A stretch of 36,401 nt of DNA from Phycisphaerales bacterium (GCA_018882625.1 VERO01000001.1:1-36401); one strand, 5' to 3'. Counted from the first letter of the stretch, positions 8,535 through 17,118 are shown. Translations and numbers: made by a program. Notes: generated by a model from the letters alone, not told the origin.

Positions 8535-9779
8535 GTGCACCACGTCGACACCCTCACGAGCCCGACCGCCGCCAAGTCCGCCACCAAGAGCTCCGCGGTG
8601 ACCGACGCAGAACGTGCCAAGCTGGTGGCCGACGTCGAGGCCTACTGCCAGGAGATCCGTCCCATCGAGGAGATCTGCTACCTCGAGCACCGCCCGAACC
8701 CCGCGATCGCCGAGCTCGCCAAGAAGCACAACCTGCTTGGCATGGCGATGCCGAAGGAGTACGGCGGCCGCGGCATGGACAGCCTGACCTACGCGCGCGC
8801 GCTCGTGCGCATCAACCGTGAGGGCACCGGCGTCCGCACATTCTTCTCGGGCCACACCTCGATCGGGCAGTACCCGATCCTCAAGTACGGCACTGACGAG
8901 CAGAAGAAGCGCTACCTGCCCAAGTCGTGCACGGGCGGATGCACACTCGCCTTCGGACTCACCGAGCCCGAAGCCGGATCGAACCCGCTCGAGGGCACCT
9001 GCACCTACCGCCGCGAGGGCGGCAAGCTCATCATGAACGGGGTCAAGTACCTCATCTCGAACGGCTCGATCGCGGATGCCGTGATCGTGTTCGCGTTCCC
9101 TGAGGGCTCGACCGGCAAGGACCGCCGCATGAGCGCGATCATCGTCGACACCGCAGGCGACACCTTCGAGAAGGAGGCGCTGCATGCCAAGCCCGGCATG
9201 TACACCTCCGACACCGCGATGTTCCAGATGAACGACCACCCGGTCAATGGCGACAACATGCTCGGCAAGGAAGGCGAGGGCTTCCGCATCGCGATGCACA
9301 CCCTCGTCTCCGGCCGCCTCTCGGTGGCCTCGGGCTGCCTCGGCACGATCGAGGACTGCCTCGACGAGTGCCTGCGCTACGCGCGCGAGCGGCACCAGCA
9401 CGGCAAGCCGATCGGCAAGCACCAGCTCGTGCAGGAGCACATCGCACGCATCGAGTTCATGCGCGCCACCAGCGACGCCATGATCGAGCGCGCCGCGATC
9501 GCCAAGGAGATCTCCGACAACGCGCCTGGCGACGCCGACCTGCTCTCGAAGGCAGACTTCGCGGTGGCCGAGGCCAAGTACTGGGCGAGCAACGCTGCCT
9601 GGGAGGCCGTGGACCGCGCAGTGCAGGTCTTCGGCGGCCGCGGCTGGAGCGAGCTCTACCGTCCCTTCCGTCACCTGCAGGATGTGCGCGTATGCCGCAT
9701 CTACGAGGGCACGGACGAGATCATGAAGCTCAAGATCGCGAGCAAGCTGCTCGGCAAGGGCTTCGAGGCTTTCGCCTGA
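8535..9779 (+). CDS. Acyl-CoA dehydrogenase
   Basis: This 414-residue flavoprotein belongs to the acyl-CoA dehydrogenase family, which oxidises acyl-CoA thioesters to the enoyl form with FAD and passes electrons to ETF. Visible hallmarks are the substrate and FAD-contact segment LAFGLTEPEAGSNP, the middle beta domain (about residues 155-260), the helical C-terminal domain with FGGRGW, and the terminal RIYEGTDEIMKLKIA, whose Glu is the usual catalytic base position. Length is normal. The start is GTG at 8535, supported by a GGAG at 8523-8526. The gene stands alone on its strand; its 3' end meets the convergent CoxG-like gene with a single base between the stops. The chain-length preference is not readable. 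Confidence 0.92.
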   Translation: MHHVDTLTSPTAAKSATKSSAVTDAERAKLVADVEAYCQEIRPIEEICYLEHRPNPAIAELAKKHNLLGMAMPKEYGGRGMDSLTYARALVRINREGTGVRTFFSGHTSIGQYPILKYGTDEQKKRYLPKSCTGGCTLAFGLTEPEAGSNPLEGTCTYRREGGKLIMNGVKYLISNGSIADAVIVFAFPEGSTGKDRRMSAIIVDTAGDTFEKEALHAKPGMYTSDTAMFQMNDHPVNGDNMLGKEGEGFRIAMHTLVSGRLSVASGCLGTIEDCLDECLRYARERHQHGKPIGKHQLVQEHIARIEFMRATSDAMIERAAIAKEISDNAPGDADLLSKADFAVAEAKYWASNAAWEAVDRAVQVFGGRGWSELYRPFRHLQDVRVCRIYEGTDEIMKLKIASKLLGKGFEAFA

Positions 9780-9780
9780 T

Positions 9781-10242
9781 TCAGCCGCGCTTCTCGACGG
9801 CGGTCCGCATCCCGTCAAAGCCCTGCTTGATCACCTGATCCGCCGCCGCGCGGATGATGGTTGTCCCCACGGCCGCGACGAGCCCGCTCATCTTCTGGAT
9901 CGTGGCGGTCCACTTGAGGTCGCACGCGCCGCCCTCGGCAGGGGCGAGGTCCATCTCCGCCTTCACGGTGAACGCGGTGCCGATGCCGCTCGCGTCCACC
10001 TGCATCACGATGCGCGTGCCGGGCACGCGCTCGATGATCGTGAACGTCTGCTTCAGCGTGGTGCGGATGAAGCTGAACCCGGGACGCACCGAGCACTTGA
10101 TGGCGCTGTCGCCGACGCGCTCGCTTGACACAAGCCCGGGCACGATCTTGACGAGCTCATCGAGGTTGGTGACGAACGCATAGACGGCGTCTGGAGATGC
10201 GGCGAGACGCTCGGTGCCGGAGAAGGGCTCGTAGGTGGCCAT
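9781..10242 (-). CDS. CoxG-like SRPBCC-fold protein
   Basis: This 153-residue protein fits the SRPBCC (START/Bet v 1-like) superfamily, closest in style to CoxG (carbon monoxide dehydrogenase subunit G). It begins with a segment of the usual type, FSGTERLAASPDAVYAFVTN, runs through beta strands including MQVDASG and TFTIIERVPG, and ends in a long helix (AAVGTTIIRAAADQVIKQGF). There are no carbon monoxide dehydrogenase genes nearby, so a CO role is not supported; a hydrophobic-ligand or membrane-linked role is more likely. The ATG at 10242 lies 10 bases after a TAGACT -10-like motif, implying a very short leader. Confidence 0.8.
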   Translation of the reverse strand: MATYEPFSGTERLAASPDAVYAFVTNLDELVKIVPGLVSSERVGDSAIKCSVRPGFSFIRTTLKQTFTIIERVPGTRIVMQVDASGIGTAFTVKAEMDLAPAEGGACDLKWTATIQKMSGLVAAVGTTIIRAAADQVIKQGFDGMRTAVEKRG

Positions 10243-10252
10243 AGGGTCGCGG

Positions 10253-10258
10253 AGTCTA
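10253..10258 (-). promoter_or_regulatory. -10-like TAGACT before CoxG-like gene
   Basis: TAGACT on the minus strand ends 10 bases before the ATG at 10242. A start point 6-7 bases downstream would leave a leader of only 3-4 bases. No -35 was recognised. Confidence 0.4.
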
Positions 10259-10312
10259 GGGGCTTGCGCCGCGGACGCGGCGGACGCGAGTCAGGCTGGA
10301 TGCTGCCGCACC

Positions 10313-10318
10313 TAGCAT
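10313..10318 (+). promoter_or_regulatory. -10-like TAGCAT before polyketide cassette
   Basis: TAGCAT is followed by exactly 6 bases and then the GTG start at 10325, the spacing expected for a leaderless transcript. It would drive the four-gene cassette 10325-14242. No -35 was recognised. Confidence 0.45.
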
Positions 10319-10324
10319 CACGCC

Positions 10325-11053
10325 GTGGCCGCAATGCTCGAGTCCCGACAGCTGGTTCCGGAGCGCATGGACGATCCGGCGCTGCCGGCGCACGATCATG
10401 ACCGCGCGCTGGCAGACCTGGCGCGCCTGAACTCGCTCGCGCGGAGCGCCGCAATCCTGTGGCCCGGCGTGCGTGCCGAGCTGCAGCGCGCCGCATCGCA
10501 GGGCCGCATCGCCACAGTGCTCGATGTGGCGACGGGATCGGGCGACATCCCTGTGACGCTCGGCCGATGGGCCCGCCGCGAGGGGATGCAGGCCCGTTGG
10601 ATCGGCGTCGACGCGAGCGCGCACGCGCTGGCGCGGGCTGCAGACCGGGCAGGCCGCGAGGGGATCGAGCTCGAGCTGCATGAGGCGGATGCCACGCGAT
10701 CGCTTCCCGTTCGCGCCGACGTGGTCATCAGCAGCCTGTTCCTGCACCATCTCGATCAGGCGCACGCTGTTGATGCGCTGCGCGCGATGTCCGCTGCGGC
10801 GCAGTCGACGCTTCTCGTCAGCGACCTGCGACGGAGCGCACCGGGGCTCGCGCTCGCGTGGACGGCATCGCGTGTGCTCAGCCGGTCGCCCGTGGTGCAC
10901 TTCGACGCGGTGGCGTCGGTGCGCGGCGCGTTCAGCGTGCGCGAGCTGCGCGGCCTTGCGGAGGCCGCAGGGTTGCATGGCGCGACGGTCCGTCATGCGT
11001 GGCCGCAGCGCATGCTGCTGCGGTGGTCGCCGGGCGATGGGAGCCGGTCATGA
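10325..11053 (+). CDS. Methyltransferase of type III polyketide cassette
   Basis: The 242-residue product is a class I SAM methyltransferase. Motif I is TVLDVATGSGDIPV, the acidic residue after strand 2 is in IGVDASAHALA, and later segments DVVISSLFLHHLD and TLLVSDLRRS follow the UbiE-like order. The first residues (SRQLVPERMDDPALPAHDHDRALADLARLN) are a conserved-looking substrate-cap helix. It opens the cassette from a GTG start that is probably leaderless, and its stop overlaps the next start (ATGA at 11050-11053). By context it methylates the polyketide product or intermediate; the acceptor atom is not known. Confidence 0.87.
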   Translation: MAAMLESRQLVPERMDDPALPAHDHDRALADLARLNSLARSAAILWPGVRAELQRAASQGRIATVLDVATGSGDIPVTLGRWARREGMQARWIGVDASAHALARAADRAGREGIELELHEADATRSLPVRADVVISSLFLHHLDQAHAVDALRAMSAAAQSTLLVSDLRRSAPGLALAWTASRVLSRSPVVHFDAVASVRGAFSVRELRGLAEAAGLHGATVRHAWPQRMLLRWSPGDGSRS

Positions 11054-12216
11054 GCGCGCTCGCCGCGACGCCACAGGATCCAGCGCCCCGCGTGCCGACC
11101 GTCGAGCGGGCCGATGCCGTCGTGATCGGCGGCGGACCCGCAGGCAGCGTGACTGCGGCGCTGCTGGCCCGGCAGGGGATGCGCACTGTCCTGCTCGAGC
11201 GCGAGCGGTTCCCGCGCCACAAGGTGTGCGGATGCTGCCTCGGGCCGCGCGGCGTGGCGGCGCTCGCACGCGCGCAGCTCGGCGACGCCATAGAAGGATC
11301 GCACGCGCTCGAATCCGTCTCGCTGGCGCACAGCACGCGCTGGATGTCGCTGCCGCTGTTCGGCACGCGCGTGATGGGCCGCGACGTGATGGACTCTCGG
11401 CTCGCCAGCAGTGCCGCACGGGAGGGATGCGACGTCCGGATGGGCATGCGCGCGGCGGTAGTGGATGCGGGGGGCGGGCGCGGTCCCGCGCAGGTCTCTG
11501 TCTCTGAGGCAGGCCATTCGCAGTCGCGCACGATCCTCGCCCGGATCGTGGTCTGCGCCGACGGCATCGGCGGCACATCACTGTCGCCGCTATGCGGCAC
11601 TGCATCGTGGGCAGTGGAGCCCCACTCGAGGTTCGGGGTCGCGGCCACGCTGCCGGCTGGCACGCTCGGCGTCCCTGCAGGCCAGCTCTGGATGATGTCG
11701 CACGCCGATGGATATGTCGGTGCGGTGAGGCTTCCCTCAGGTGACGTCGATGTCGCTGCGGCGCTCGACCCCGCAGCCGCACGGCGCACCGGCGGACCGG
11801 GCGCACTCATCGCCGCGGTGGTCGCCGGATGTGGCCGCCTGCTTGCGGACGCCGCCGCGCACCGGTGGAAAGGCACGCCTGCGCTCACCCGGCGCCGCGC
11901 ATGGGTCGCGCGGGACCGGGTCATCTGCGTCGGCGACGCCGCGGGCTACGTCGAGCCGTTCACGGGCGAGGGCATGAGCTGGGCGATCGAAGGCGCGGTC
12001 GTCGCGGCGCGCATCGCGCCCGCTGTCATGGCGTCCGGGGATGCCACACCGTGGTCACTCGCACTTGCAGATGCCATCGGTGCCCACCAGCGCCGGTGCC
12101 GCCGGGTTGCCGCCATGCTGAGATATCCGCGCGCCACGATGTGCGCACTGCGGGCAGCATCGCGTGTCCCGGGCATGCGCCGCCGCCTTGGTGCGATCGC
12201 GACGGGCGCGTCATGA
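11050..12216 (+). CDS. FAD-dependent oxidoreductase, geranylgeranyl reductase-like
   Basis: This 388-residue flavoprotein has the Rossmann dinucleotide motif GGGPAG at residues 27-32, then FPRHKVCGCC (residues 54-63), the FAD-family segment typical of geranylgeranyl-reductase and FAD monooxygenase relatives, and the second FAD motif VICVGDAAGYVEPFTGEGM near residue 295. It belongs to the group annotated as NAD(P)/FAD-dependent oxidoreductases. It starts at an ATG inside the stop of the methyltransferase and ends with an ATGA overlap into the polyketide synthase, so its job is very probably to hydroxylate or reduce the polyketide. Whether it is an oxidase, a monooxygenase or a reductase cannot be decided from sequence alone. 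Confidence 0.88.
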   Translation: MSALAATPQDPAPRVPTVERADAVVIGGGPAGSVTAALLARQGMRTVLLERERFPRHKVCGCCLGPRGVAALARAQLGDAIEGSHALESVSLAHSTRWMSLPLFGTRVMGRDVMDSRLASSAAREGCDVRMGMRAAVVDAGGGRGPAQVSVSEAGHSQSRTILARIVVCADGIGGTSLSPLCGTASWAVEPHSRFGVAATLPAGTLGVPAGQLWMMSHADGYVGAVRLPSGDVDVAAALDPAAARRTGGPGALIAAVVAGCGRLLADAAAHRWKGTPALTRRRAWVARDRVICVGDAAGYVEPFTGEGMSWAIEGAVVAARIAPAVMASGDATPWSLALADAIGAHQRRCRRVAAMLRYPRATMCALRAASRVPGMRRRLGAIATGAS

Positions 12217-13394
12217 GCGGGCAGCACGGCATCGGGATGGATGCGGCGACGCGCGGACACACGCGTCCGCGCCCTGGCCGCGTGGGCTCCCGTGCCCCTG
12301 CGATCCGCTCCATCGGCACGGCGGTTCCCGAACGGTCCCTCTCCGCGGCGCGGTCCCTTGAGGTGGCGCGCGCGCTCACGCCCGAGGAGGTGCCGGTGTC
12401 GCTCCTGCGCCGCCTGCACGAGCGTTCGGGCATCGAGGCGCGAGGATGCGCGGTGCTTGCCCACGACGGATCGGTGCCGATCTACGGCGTGGCCGCAGCG
12501 GATGTGGCCGTGGCCACGAGCCCAGGCACGGCGGACCGCATGCAGGCCTATATGGAGGCGGCCGAGACCATGGCGATCGATGCGTCACGCCGCGCACTCG
12601 CGCACGCGCAGGTTGACGCATCGCGCATCACCCACCTCGTGACGGCATCGTGCACCGGATTCGCGGCCCCTGGTGTCGACCAGTCGATCATCGGTGCGCT
12701 TGGCCTCGGGGCCCACGTGCGGCGCACGCACATTGGCTTCATGGGATGCCATGCCGCAGTCAACGCGCTGGCGGTCGCCTCCGCCTTCGCGGCCGCTGAC
12801 CGCGACGCGTGCGTGCTGCTGGCGTGTGCCGAGGTGTGCACGGTTCACTTCCAGGCGAGCGCGCGGGTGGACCGGGTGGTCGCCAACACGCTGTTCGCCG
12901 ACGGCGCCGCAGCCGCAGTCGTATCCGCCGCGCCAGCCGATGACGATGGCGGAGTGCAGGGCCCCTTCGGTTGCCCTGCGGTGGCGCGCTGCGCATCGGC
13001 GATCATCCCCGACTCCGTGGGCTCGATGGCGTGGCACATCGGTGACCATGGGTTCGAGATGACGCTCGGCGCTGACGTGCCCGACCGCATTGCAGCGGCG
13101 CTCCCGGCATGGGTGGATCGCGAGCTGGCCGCGCTGGGCATGGCGCGCCACGAGGTGGGCGGATGGGCGATCCATCCGGGGGGTCCGCGCGTCATCGATG
13201 CCGTCATCGCGTCGCTTGGGCTTCCGGCGGCCGCCGGCGACGCATCGCGCGCCGTGCTCCGCCGGCACGGCAACATGTCCTCCGCCACGCTCCTCTTCAT
13301 CATGGATGAGATGCGCCGCGCTGGAGCGCCGCGGCCGTGGATCGGCCTCGCATTCGGCCCGGGTCTCGCGGGCGAGATGGTGATCCTCGCGTGA
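12213..13394 (+). CDS. Type III polyketide synthase
   Basis: This 393-residue protein is a chalcone/stilbene-synthase-like ketosynthase that extends an acyl-CoA with malonyl-CoA without an acyl carrier protein. By comparison with plant chalcone synthase the catalytic triad is C179 (in FMGCHAA), H321 (in WAIHPGGPRV) and N354 (in GNMSSAT); the Cys-His and His-Asn distances (142 and 33) are close to the plant enzyme's (139 and 33). An earlier Cys, C147 in ASCTGF, is conserved in the family but is not the nucleophile. The C-terminal GLAFGPGLAGE loop is intact. The N-terminal 30 residues are a poorly conserved extension. Start and stop both overlap neighbours (ATGA and GTGA), giving strict coupling. 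Starter unit and product are unknown. Confidence 0.92.
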   Translation: MSGQHGIGMDAATRGHTRPRPGRVGSRAPAIRSIGTAVPERSLSAARSLEVARALTPEEVPVSLLRRLHERSGIEARGCAVLAHDGSVPIYGVAAADVAVATSPGTADRMQAYMEAAETMAIDASRRALAHAQVDASRITHLVTASCTGFAAPGVDQSIIGALGLGAHVRRTHIGFMGCHAAVNALAVASAFAAADRDACVLLACAEVCTVHFQASARVDRVVANTLFADGAAAAVVSAAPADDDGGVQGPFGCPAVARCASAIIPDSVGSMAWHIGDHGFEMTLGADVPDRIAAALPAWVDRELAALGMARHEVGGWAIHPGGPRVIDAVIASLGLPAAAGDASRAVLRRHGNMSSATLLFIMDEMRRAGAPRPWIGLAFGPGLAGEMVILA

Positions 13395-14242
13395 GCAGCC
13401 CGCCTGCGACGGTGCACGGCGCGCCAACGCTTGAGGTGCCAGTCGACTCGATCGATGCCGTGGAGGTGGCGGCGCCACTGGCCGACCGCATCGAGCTCTG
13501 CGACGACCTCGCGACCGAAGGTTGGACGCCGGCCGCCGCACTGGTGCGCGCCGCGCGCGCCGTCAGCGATGCGCAGCCTGCGGGTCACCGCCCACGCATC
13601 ATCGCGATGATCCGGCCGCGGCTTCCCGGGTCCACCCTGTCGCTCGATGCCGCAGCGTTCGCCGCCACCGACCGGATCATGGCCGCGTCGATGCGCGAGA
13701 TCGCGGCGTGCATCGACGCCGGTGCGCACGAGATCGCGATCGGGTTGCTGGACGCGCATGGCCGCATCGATGTCGCCGCCTGCGCACGGTTGCGCGACGC
13801 TGCGCTCTCCCGCGGCGTCCCGGTGGCGTTCCTGCGCGTCTTCGACCTGCTCAAGGACCGTGCGCAGGGCTGGCATGACATGGCGCGGCTGGGCATCGGC
13901 CGCGTGCTCACGGCGGGGGTGCTCGGATGGGATGCAGGCATTGCGGCAGTCGATGCGCGCGCTCGGGTCATCGCTGAGGACGCTGCATGCGCTGCCGCGG
14001 CATTCGCGTCGGGCGGCATCCGGGATTCGGCTCCTGCGGTTTCGCGTCAAGGCCTCGCACCTCACGCGCACGTTGCGGACCACCCGGTCGCCATCGCGGC
14101 GGGCGGCGGAGTGCGTGCCTCCAACTCAGCCGAGTTCCTCTGCGTGACTCGCCACCTCCATGCATCCTGCAGGGTCGGTGGGCGCATCAGCGCCGCCGAG
14201 CTGGCCGCGCTTCAGGCGTGCATTCACGGCAGCAGGGGCTGA
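13391..14242 (+). CDS. cutC: Divergent CutC-family TIM-barrel protein
   Basis: The 283-residue product matches CutC along its length: RIELCDDLATEGWTP near the start, IAMIRPR, IGLLDAHGRIDVAAC, LGIGRVLTAG and a late GGGVRASNSAEF. CutC was linked to copper handling, but its biochemical role is unsettled. Two places differ from ordinary CutC: the HRAFD motif reads LRVFD, losing the His, and the GGDF after IRPR is replaced. About 20 extra residues lie before GGGVRAS. The start is a GTG overlapping the synthase stop (GTGA), so it is expressed with the polyketide genes. It could be a catalytically changed homologue working on the polyketide, or a passenger. Fold confident, function not. Confidence 0.8.
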   Translation: MSSPPATVHGAPTLEVPVDSIDAVEVAAPLADRIELCDDLATEGWTPAAALVRAARAVSDAQPAGHRPRIIAMIRPRLPGSTLSLDAAAFAATDRIMAASMREIAACIDAGAHEIAIGLLDAHGRIDVAACARLRDAALSRGVPVAFLRVFDLLKDRAQGWHDMARLGIGRVLTAGVLGWDAGIAAVDARARVIAEDAACAAAAFASGGIRDSAPAVSRQGLAPHAHVADHPVAIAAGGGVRASNSAEFLCVTRHLHASCRVGGRISAAELAALQACIHGSRG

Positions 14243-14253
14243 CCCGATTGCCG

Positions 14254-14259
14254 TAGCCT
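14254..14259 (+). promoter_or_regulatory. -10-like TAGCCT before serC
   Basis: TAGCCT, then 6 bases, then GTG at 14266: the same leaderless spacing seen before the polyketide cassette. No -35 was recognised. Confidence 0.4.
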
Positions 14260-14265
14260 TGCCGC

Positions 14266-15390
14266 GTGCCCCGCGACAATGCCATCGATCCTCCTGACAC
14301 GCCGGCCCATGGCCGCGTCTACAACTTCTCCGCAGGTCCCGCATGCATGCCCGAGAGCGTGCTCGTGCAGCTGCAGGGCGAGATGCTCAACCTCTTCGGC
14401 ACGGGCATAGGACTCCTCGAGCACAGCCACCGCGGCGCCGCGTACGACCGGCTGCTCGACGAGGCGCTTCACGCCGTGCGCGCATGCGCCGGCGTGGGGC
14501 CCGAATGGGAGATCCTCTTCATGCCGGGCGGCTCGATGCAGCACTTCCCGCTGCTGGCCATGAACTTCGTGCCCACCGGCGGCAGCGCGGCGTTCCTGGA
14601 CACCGGTCTCTGGGCGCACAAGGGCGCTGCGGAGACGTCTCGCGTCTGCACCGTGCGGACGCTCTTCGATGGCACGAAGGTCCGCTACGCGCATGTGCCC
14701 GAGGCGCGCGAGATCGCCGATCCAGGCGACGCGGCCTACCTCTGCTACTGCTCGAACAACACCGTCGAGGGCACCCAGTTCCGTGCGCCGCCGCGCACCG
14801 CTGTGCCGCTCTTCTGCGACGCGACCAGCGACATCTTCTCGCGCGACCTCGACTGGGATGCGCACGAGCTCGTCTTCGCCAGCGGCCAGAAGAACCTCGG
14901 CGCGTCGGGCATCTGCGTCGTCTTTGCGCGCACCTCGCTGCTGGCGCGCGCGAACGCGTCGCTGTCGCCCATGCTCAGCTACGCGCATTTCGCCAAGACC
15001 CAGTCGAGGCCCAACACCCCGCCCACGTTCGGAGTGCGCGTGATCGGCCTGATGGCCAAGTGGACCCTTGACCATGGCGGGACGGCAGCCTTCGCGCGCC
15101 GCGCTGCCGAGCGCTCGGCGATCGTGTACGCGGCGATCGACCGCAGCGGGGGCTTCTACCGCGGCTCCTCCGAGGCTGGCTGCCGCAGCACCACGGCCAT
15201 CAGCTTCCAGCTCCCAAGCGACGCGCTCGTCGACGCCTTCGTGAGCGAGTCCGAGTTGCAGGGACTCCACGGGCTGCGCGGTCACCGCGAGTGGGGTGGC
15301 ATCCGCGCCTGCCTCTACAACGCGTTCCCGTCGCAGGGCTGCACGCTGCTCGCATCCTTCATGGACGACTTCGCGCGGCGTCGCGGCTGA
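14266..15390 (+). CDS. serC: Phosphoserine aminotransferase
   Basis: This 374-residue PLP enzyme converts 3-phosphohydroxypyruvate and glutamate to phosphoserine in serine synthesis. Hallmarks: NFSAGPACMPE near the start, the HSHRG segment (usually SHR), FMPGGSMQHF for phosphate binding, SNNTVEGTQF, the PLP lysine K209 in SGQKNLGASG, and the C-terminal GGIRACLYNAF. Length is a little above the usual 360 because of an N-terminal extension of about 18 residues from the GTG start. The start is supported by a TAGCCT motif 6 bases upstream; no ribosome binding site is seen. It is followed after 21 bases by yjbQ. Confidence 0.93.
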   Translation: MPRDNAIDPPDTPAHGRVYNFSAGPACMPESVLVQLQGEMLNLFGTGIGLLEHSHRGAAYDRLLDEALHAVRACAGVGPEWEILFMPGGSMQHFPLLAMNFVPTGGSAAFLDTGLWAHKGAAETSRVCTVRTLFDGTKVRYAHVPEAREIADPGDAAYLCYCSNNTVEGTQFRAPPRTAVPLFCDATSDIFSRDLDWDAHELVFASGQKNLGASGICVVFARTSLLARANASLSPMLSYAHFAKTQSRPNTPPTFGVRVIGLMAKWTLDHGGTAAFARRAAERSAIVYAAIDRSGGFYRGSSEAGCRSTTAISFQLPSDALVDAFVSESELQGLHGLRGHREWGGIRACLYNAFPSQGCTLLASFMDDFARRRG

Positions 15391-15411
15391 CAGGGCGGCA
15401 TCCTCAATCCC

Positions 15412-15831
15412 ATGAAGCACCTCACGGAGCACCTGTGGATGCACGTCAAGGGCCGGCGCGGCTTCGTGCACCTGACGCCGAAGGTGGAGGAGCTCGTGGC
15501 GCGCAGCGGCGTCCAGGAGGGTCTTGTGCTGGTCAACGCCATGCACATCACCGCGAGCGTGTTCATCAATGACCACGAGGAGGGGCTGCTGCACGACTGG
15601 GAGACCTGGCTCGAGCGGCTCGCGCCACACGCGCCCACCAGCCAGTACCGCCACAACCTCACTGGCGAGGACAACGCCGACGCGCACCTCAAGAGGCAGG
15701 TGATGGGCCGCGAGGTGGTGGTCGCGATCACCGGCGGCGCGCTCGACCTGGGTCCCTGGGAGCAGATCTTCTACGGCGAGTTCGACGGCAACCGCCGCAA
15801 GCGCGTGCTGGTGAAGATCATCGGCGAGTGA
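15412..15831 (+). CDS. yjbQ: YjbQ family protein (UPF0047)
   Basis: The 139-residue product is a full-length member of the YjbQ family, small proteins reported to have a weak secondary thiamine-phosphate synthase activity. Seen are the segments LVLVNAMHITASVFIND, the HDWETWLERLAP helix, the YRHN-containing metal-site region with EDNADAHLKRQVMG, and the end GPWEQIFYGEFDG. The conserved His and Glu residues of these segments are present. It lies 21 bases after serC and 4 bases before the next gene, so the three probably form an operon. Its biological role is unclear in all species. Confidence 0.88.
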   Translation: MKHLTEHLWMHVKGRRGFVHLTPKVEELVARSGVQEGLVLVNAMHITASVFINDHEEGLLHDWETWLERLAPHAPTSQYRHNLTGEDNADAHLKRQVMGREVVVAITGGALDLGPWEQIFYGEFDGNRRKRVLVKIIGE

Positions 15832-15835
15832 GTCG

Positions 15836-17113
15836 ATGGCAGGCACCCCGTCCGCCGTCGTCACCGGCACCAACCCCGGATCCCGTGCAGGGCGCATCGC
15901 CACCGCAGCGACCGCCGCGTATGTGGCGATCCTCGCGCTTGTGACGCTTCTTGCGCTCGACCGCGTCGTCGAAGGCAAGATCAACGACTTCTACGGCTAC
16001 TGGGATGCGGCACGCACGGTGATCGAGGGCCGACCGCTCGGCGAAGCGTGGGGCATCGTGTGGATGCCGCTGCTCACCTACATCATCCTTCCGCTGGGGC
16101 TGATTCCGCTGCTCGCGTCGGCCGCTGCGTGGACGCTGGTCAACGCGCTGCTTGCGGCGTTCCTGTGCCATGTCGCGGCTGCTGCGGCCGTGCGCGCGAG
16201 TGGAGGAGCGCCCGACACGGCCCGTGTGCCGGTCGTGCGCCTGGTTGCCCTGGTGGTGATGCTTCCGCCCATCCGCAATGTGATGTACGAGGGGCAGTTC
16301 GACCTGCTGCTCGCGCTGCTGTGCACACTCGCCATCGCGGGCCTCGCCAGCGGCAGGCGCGTCGGCCCCGCCGCGGGCGTGGTGGCCGCAGCGGTCGTCA
16401 AGTGGTCATCGGTGGCGCTGTTGCCGTGGATGATGGTGCGGCGGCCGCTGTCGGTCCTGTGGGCCGCAGCGTTCGCCGCAGTCGCGGCCTTCGCACCCGC
16501 GCTCATCCTCGGAATCCCGGAGTGCATGGCGCAGCTGCGGCGCGCGCTGTCGGGCCCGGTGGCCGCCACAGCCCCGTACCTCACGATGCCCGACCGCTGG
16601 TCGCTGACCAATGGACTTGGGCGCATCGCCAATGCCATTGGGATCAGCCCCCACGCAGGCCGATGGAGCGCGATCGGCGCATGCGCCGCGCTTGCAGCAC
16701 TGTTCCTGTGGCAGTACCGGTTGCGCGGCGTGCGCTGGTTCGGCACCAAGGCGCGAGCCCATCGCCCCGCCGTCCGCCCATCGACACTGCTTGCCGAGGG
16801 CGCTGCGATGATGGCGCTGCCGCTGGCCATTCACCCGCATGTGGCCACCCGCCACGCGGTCGTCATGGTGCTGCCCGCTGCGATTCTCGCGGCAGCGCTT
16901 GTGGCGCGAGCATCACGATCCTCTGCGCGGCTCGCAGCGGCGGGAATCGCCGTGATGGCCATCACCTGGTACATGCCGTATCCGGTGCGCGGATGGTGGC
17001 AGTGGGCCGGCGGCCCCGCCCTGGCCGTGCTTGCATCGGCGGCGATCGCGCTGTGGACCCAGTTGCCGGCACGCTCGCGCGGCCAGGCCGATGCGGTCGC
17101 GCCGGAGGCCTGA
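15836..17113 (+). CDS. GT87-like polytopic glycosyltransferase
   Basis: This 425-residue membrane protein has about ten hydrophobic segments. The first outside loop carries the acidic motif KINDFYGYWDAARTVIEGRP, and a later one IRNVMYEGQFDLLLALL; both match the GT-C fold GT87 (DUF2029) mannosyltransferases that use polyprenyl-phosphate sugars at the membrane. The Asp in NDFYGYWD is the likely catalytic-loop acid. It starts 4 bases after the yjbQ stop with GAG-T-GAG upstream as a weak binding site. It may decorate surface glycans or glycoproteins. It converges on a small membrane protein gene with 5 bases between the stops. Confidence 0.75.
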   Translation: MAGTPSAVVTGTNPGSRAGRIATAATAAYVAILALVTLLALDRVVEGKINDFYGYWDAARTVIEGRPLGEAWGIVWMPLLTYIILPLGLIPLLASAAAWTLVNALLAAFLCHVAAAAAVRASGGAPDTARVPVVRLVALVVMLPPIRNVMYEGQFDLLLALLCTLAIAGLASGRRVGPAAGVVAAAVVKWSSVALLPWMMVRRPLSVLWAAAFAAVAAFAPALILGIPECMAQLRRALSGPVAATAPYLTMPDRWSLTNGLGRIANAIGISPHAGRWSAIGACAALAALFLWQYRLRGVRWFGTKARAHRPAVRPSTLLAEGAAMMALPLAIHPHVATRHAVVMVLPAAILAAALVARASRSSARLAAAGIAVMAITWYMPYPVRGWWQWAGGPALAVLASAAIALWTQLPARSRGQADAVAPEA

Positions 17114-17118
17114 CGGCT

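Noticed and set aside
7851..9818. Long open minus-strand frame through the acyl-CoA dehydrogenase
   Set aside because: It overlaps a clear enzyme, has an Ala/Val/Leu/His-rich low-information translation and runs through the promoter and methyltransferase region.
9781..10242. Carbon monoxide metabolism from the CoxG-like protein
   Set aside because: No CO dehydrogenase large, medium or small subunit genes are in the window; the fold is widespread in other roles.
12651..12653. C147 as catalytic cysteine of the type III polyketide synthase
   Set aside because: By alignment with chalcone synthase the nucleophile is the later Cys in FMGCHAA (C179), which gives the right spacing to His and Asn.
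14224..15984. Long open minus-strand frame opposite serC and yjbQ
   Set aside because: Both genes on the plus strand have family hallmarks; the antisense translation has none.
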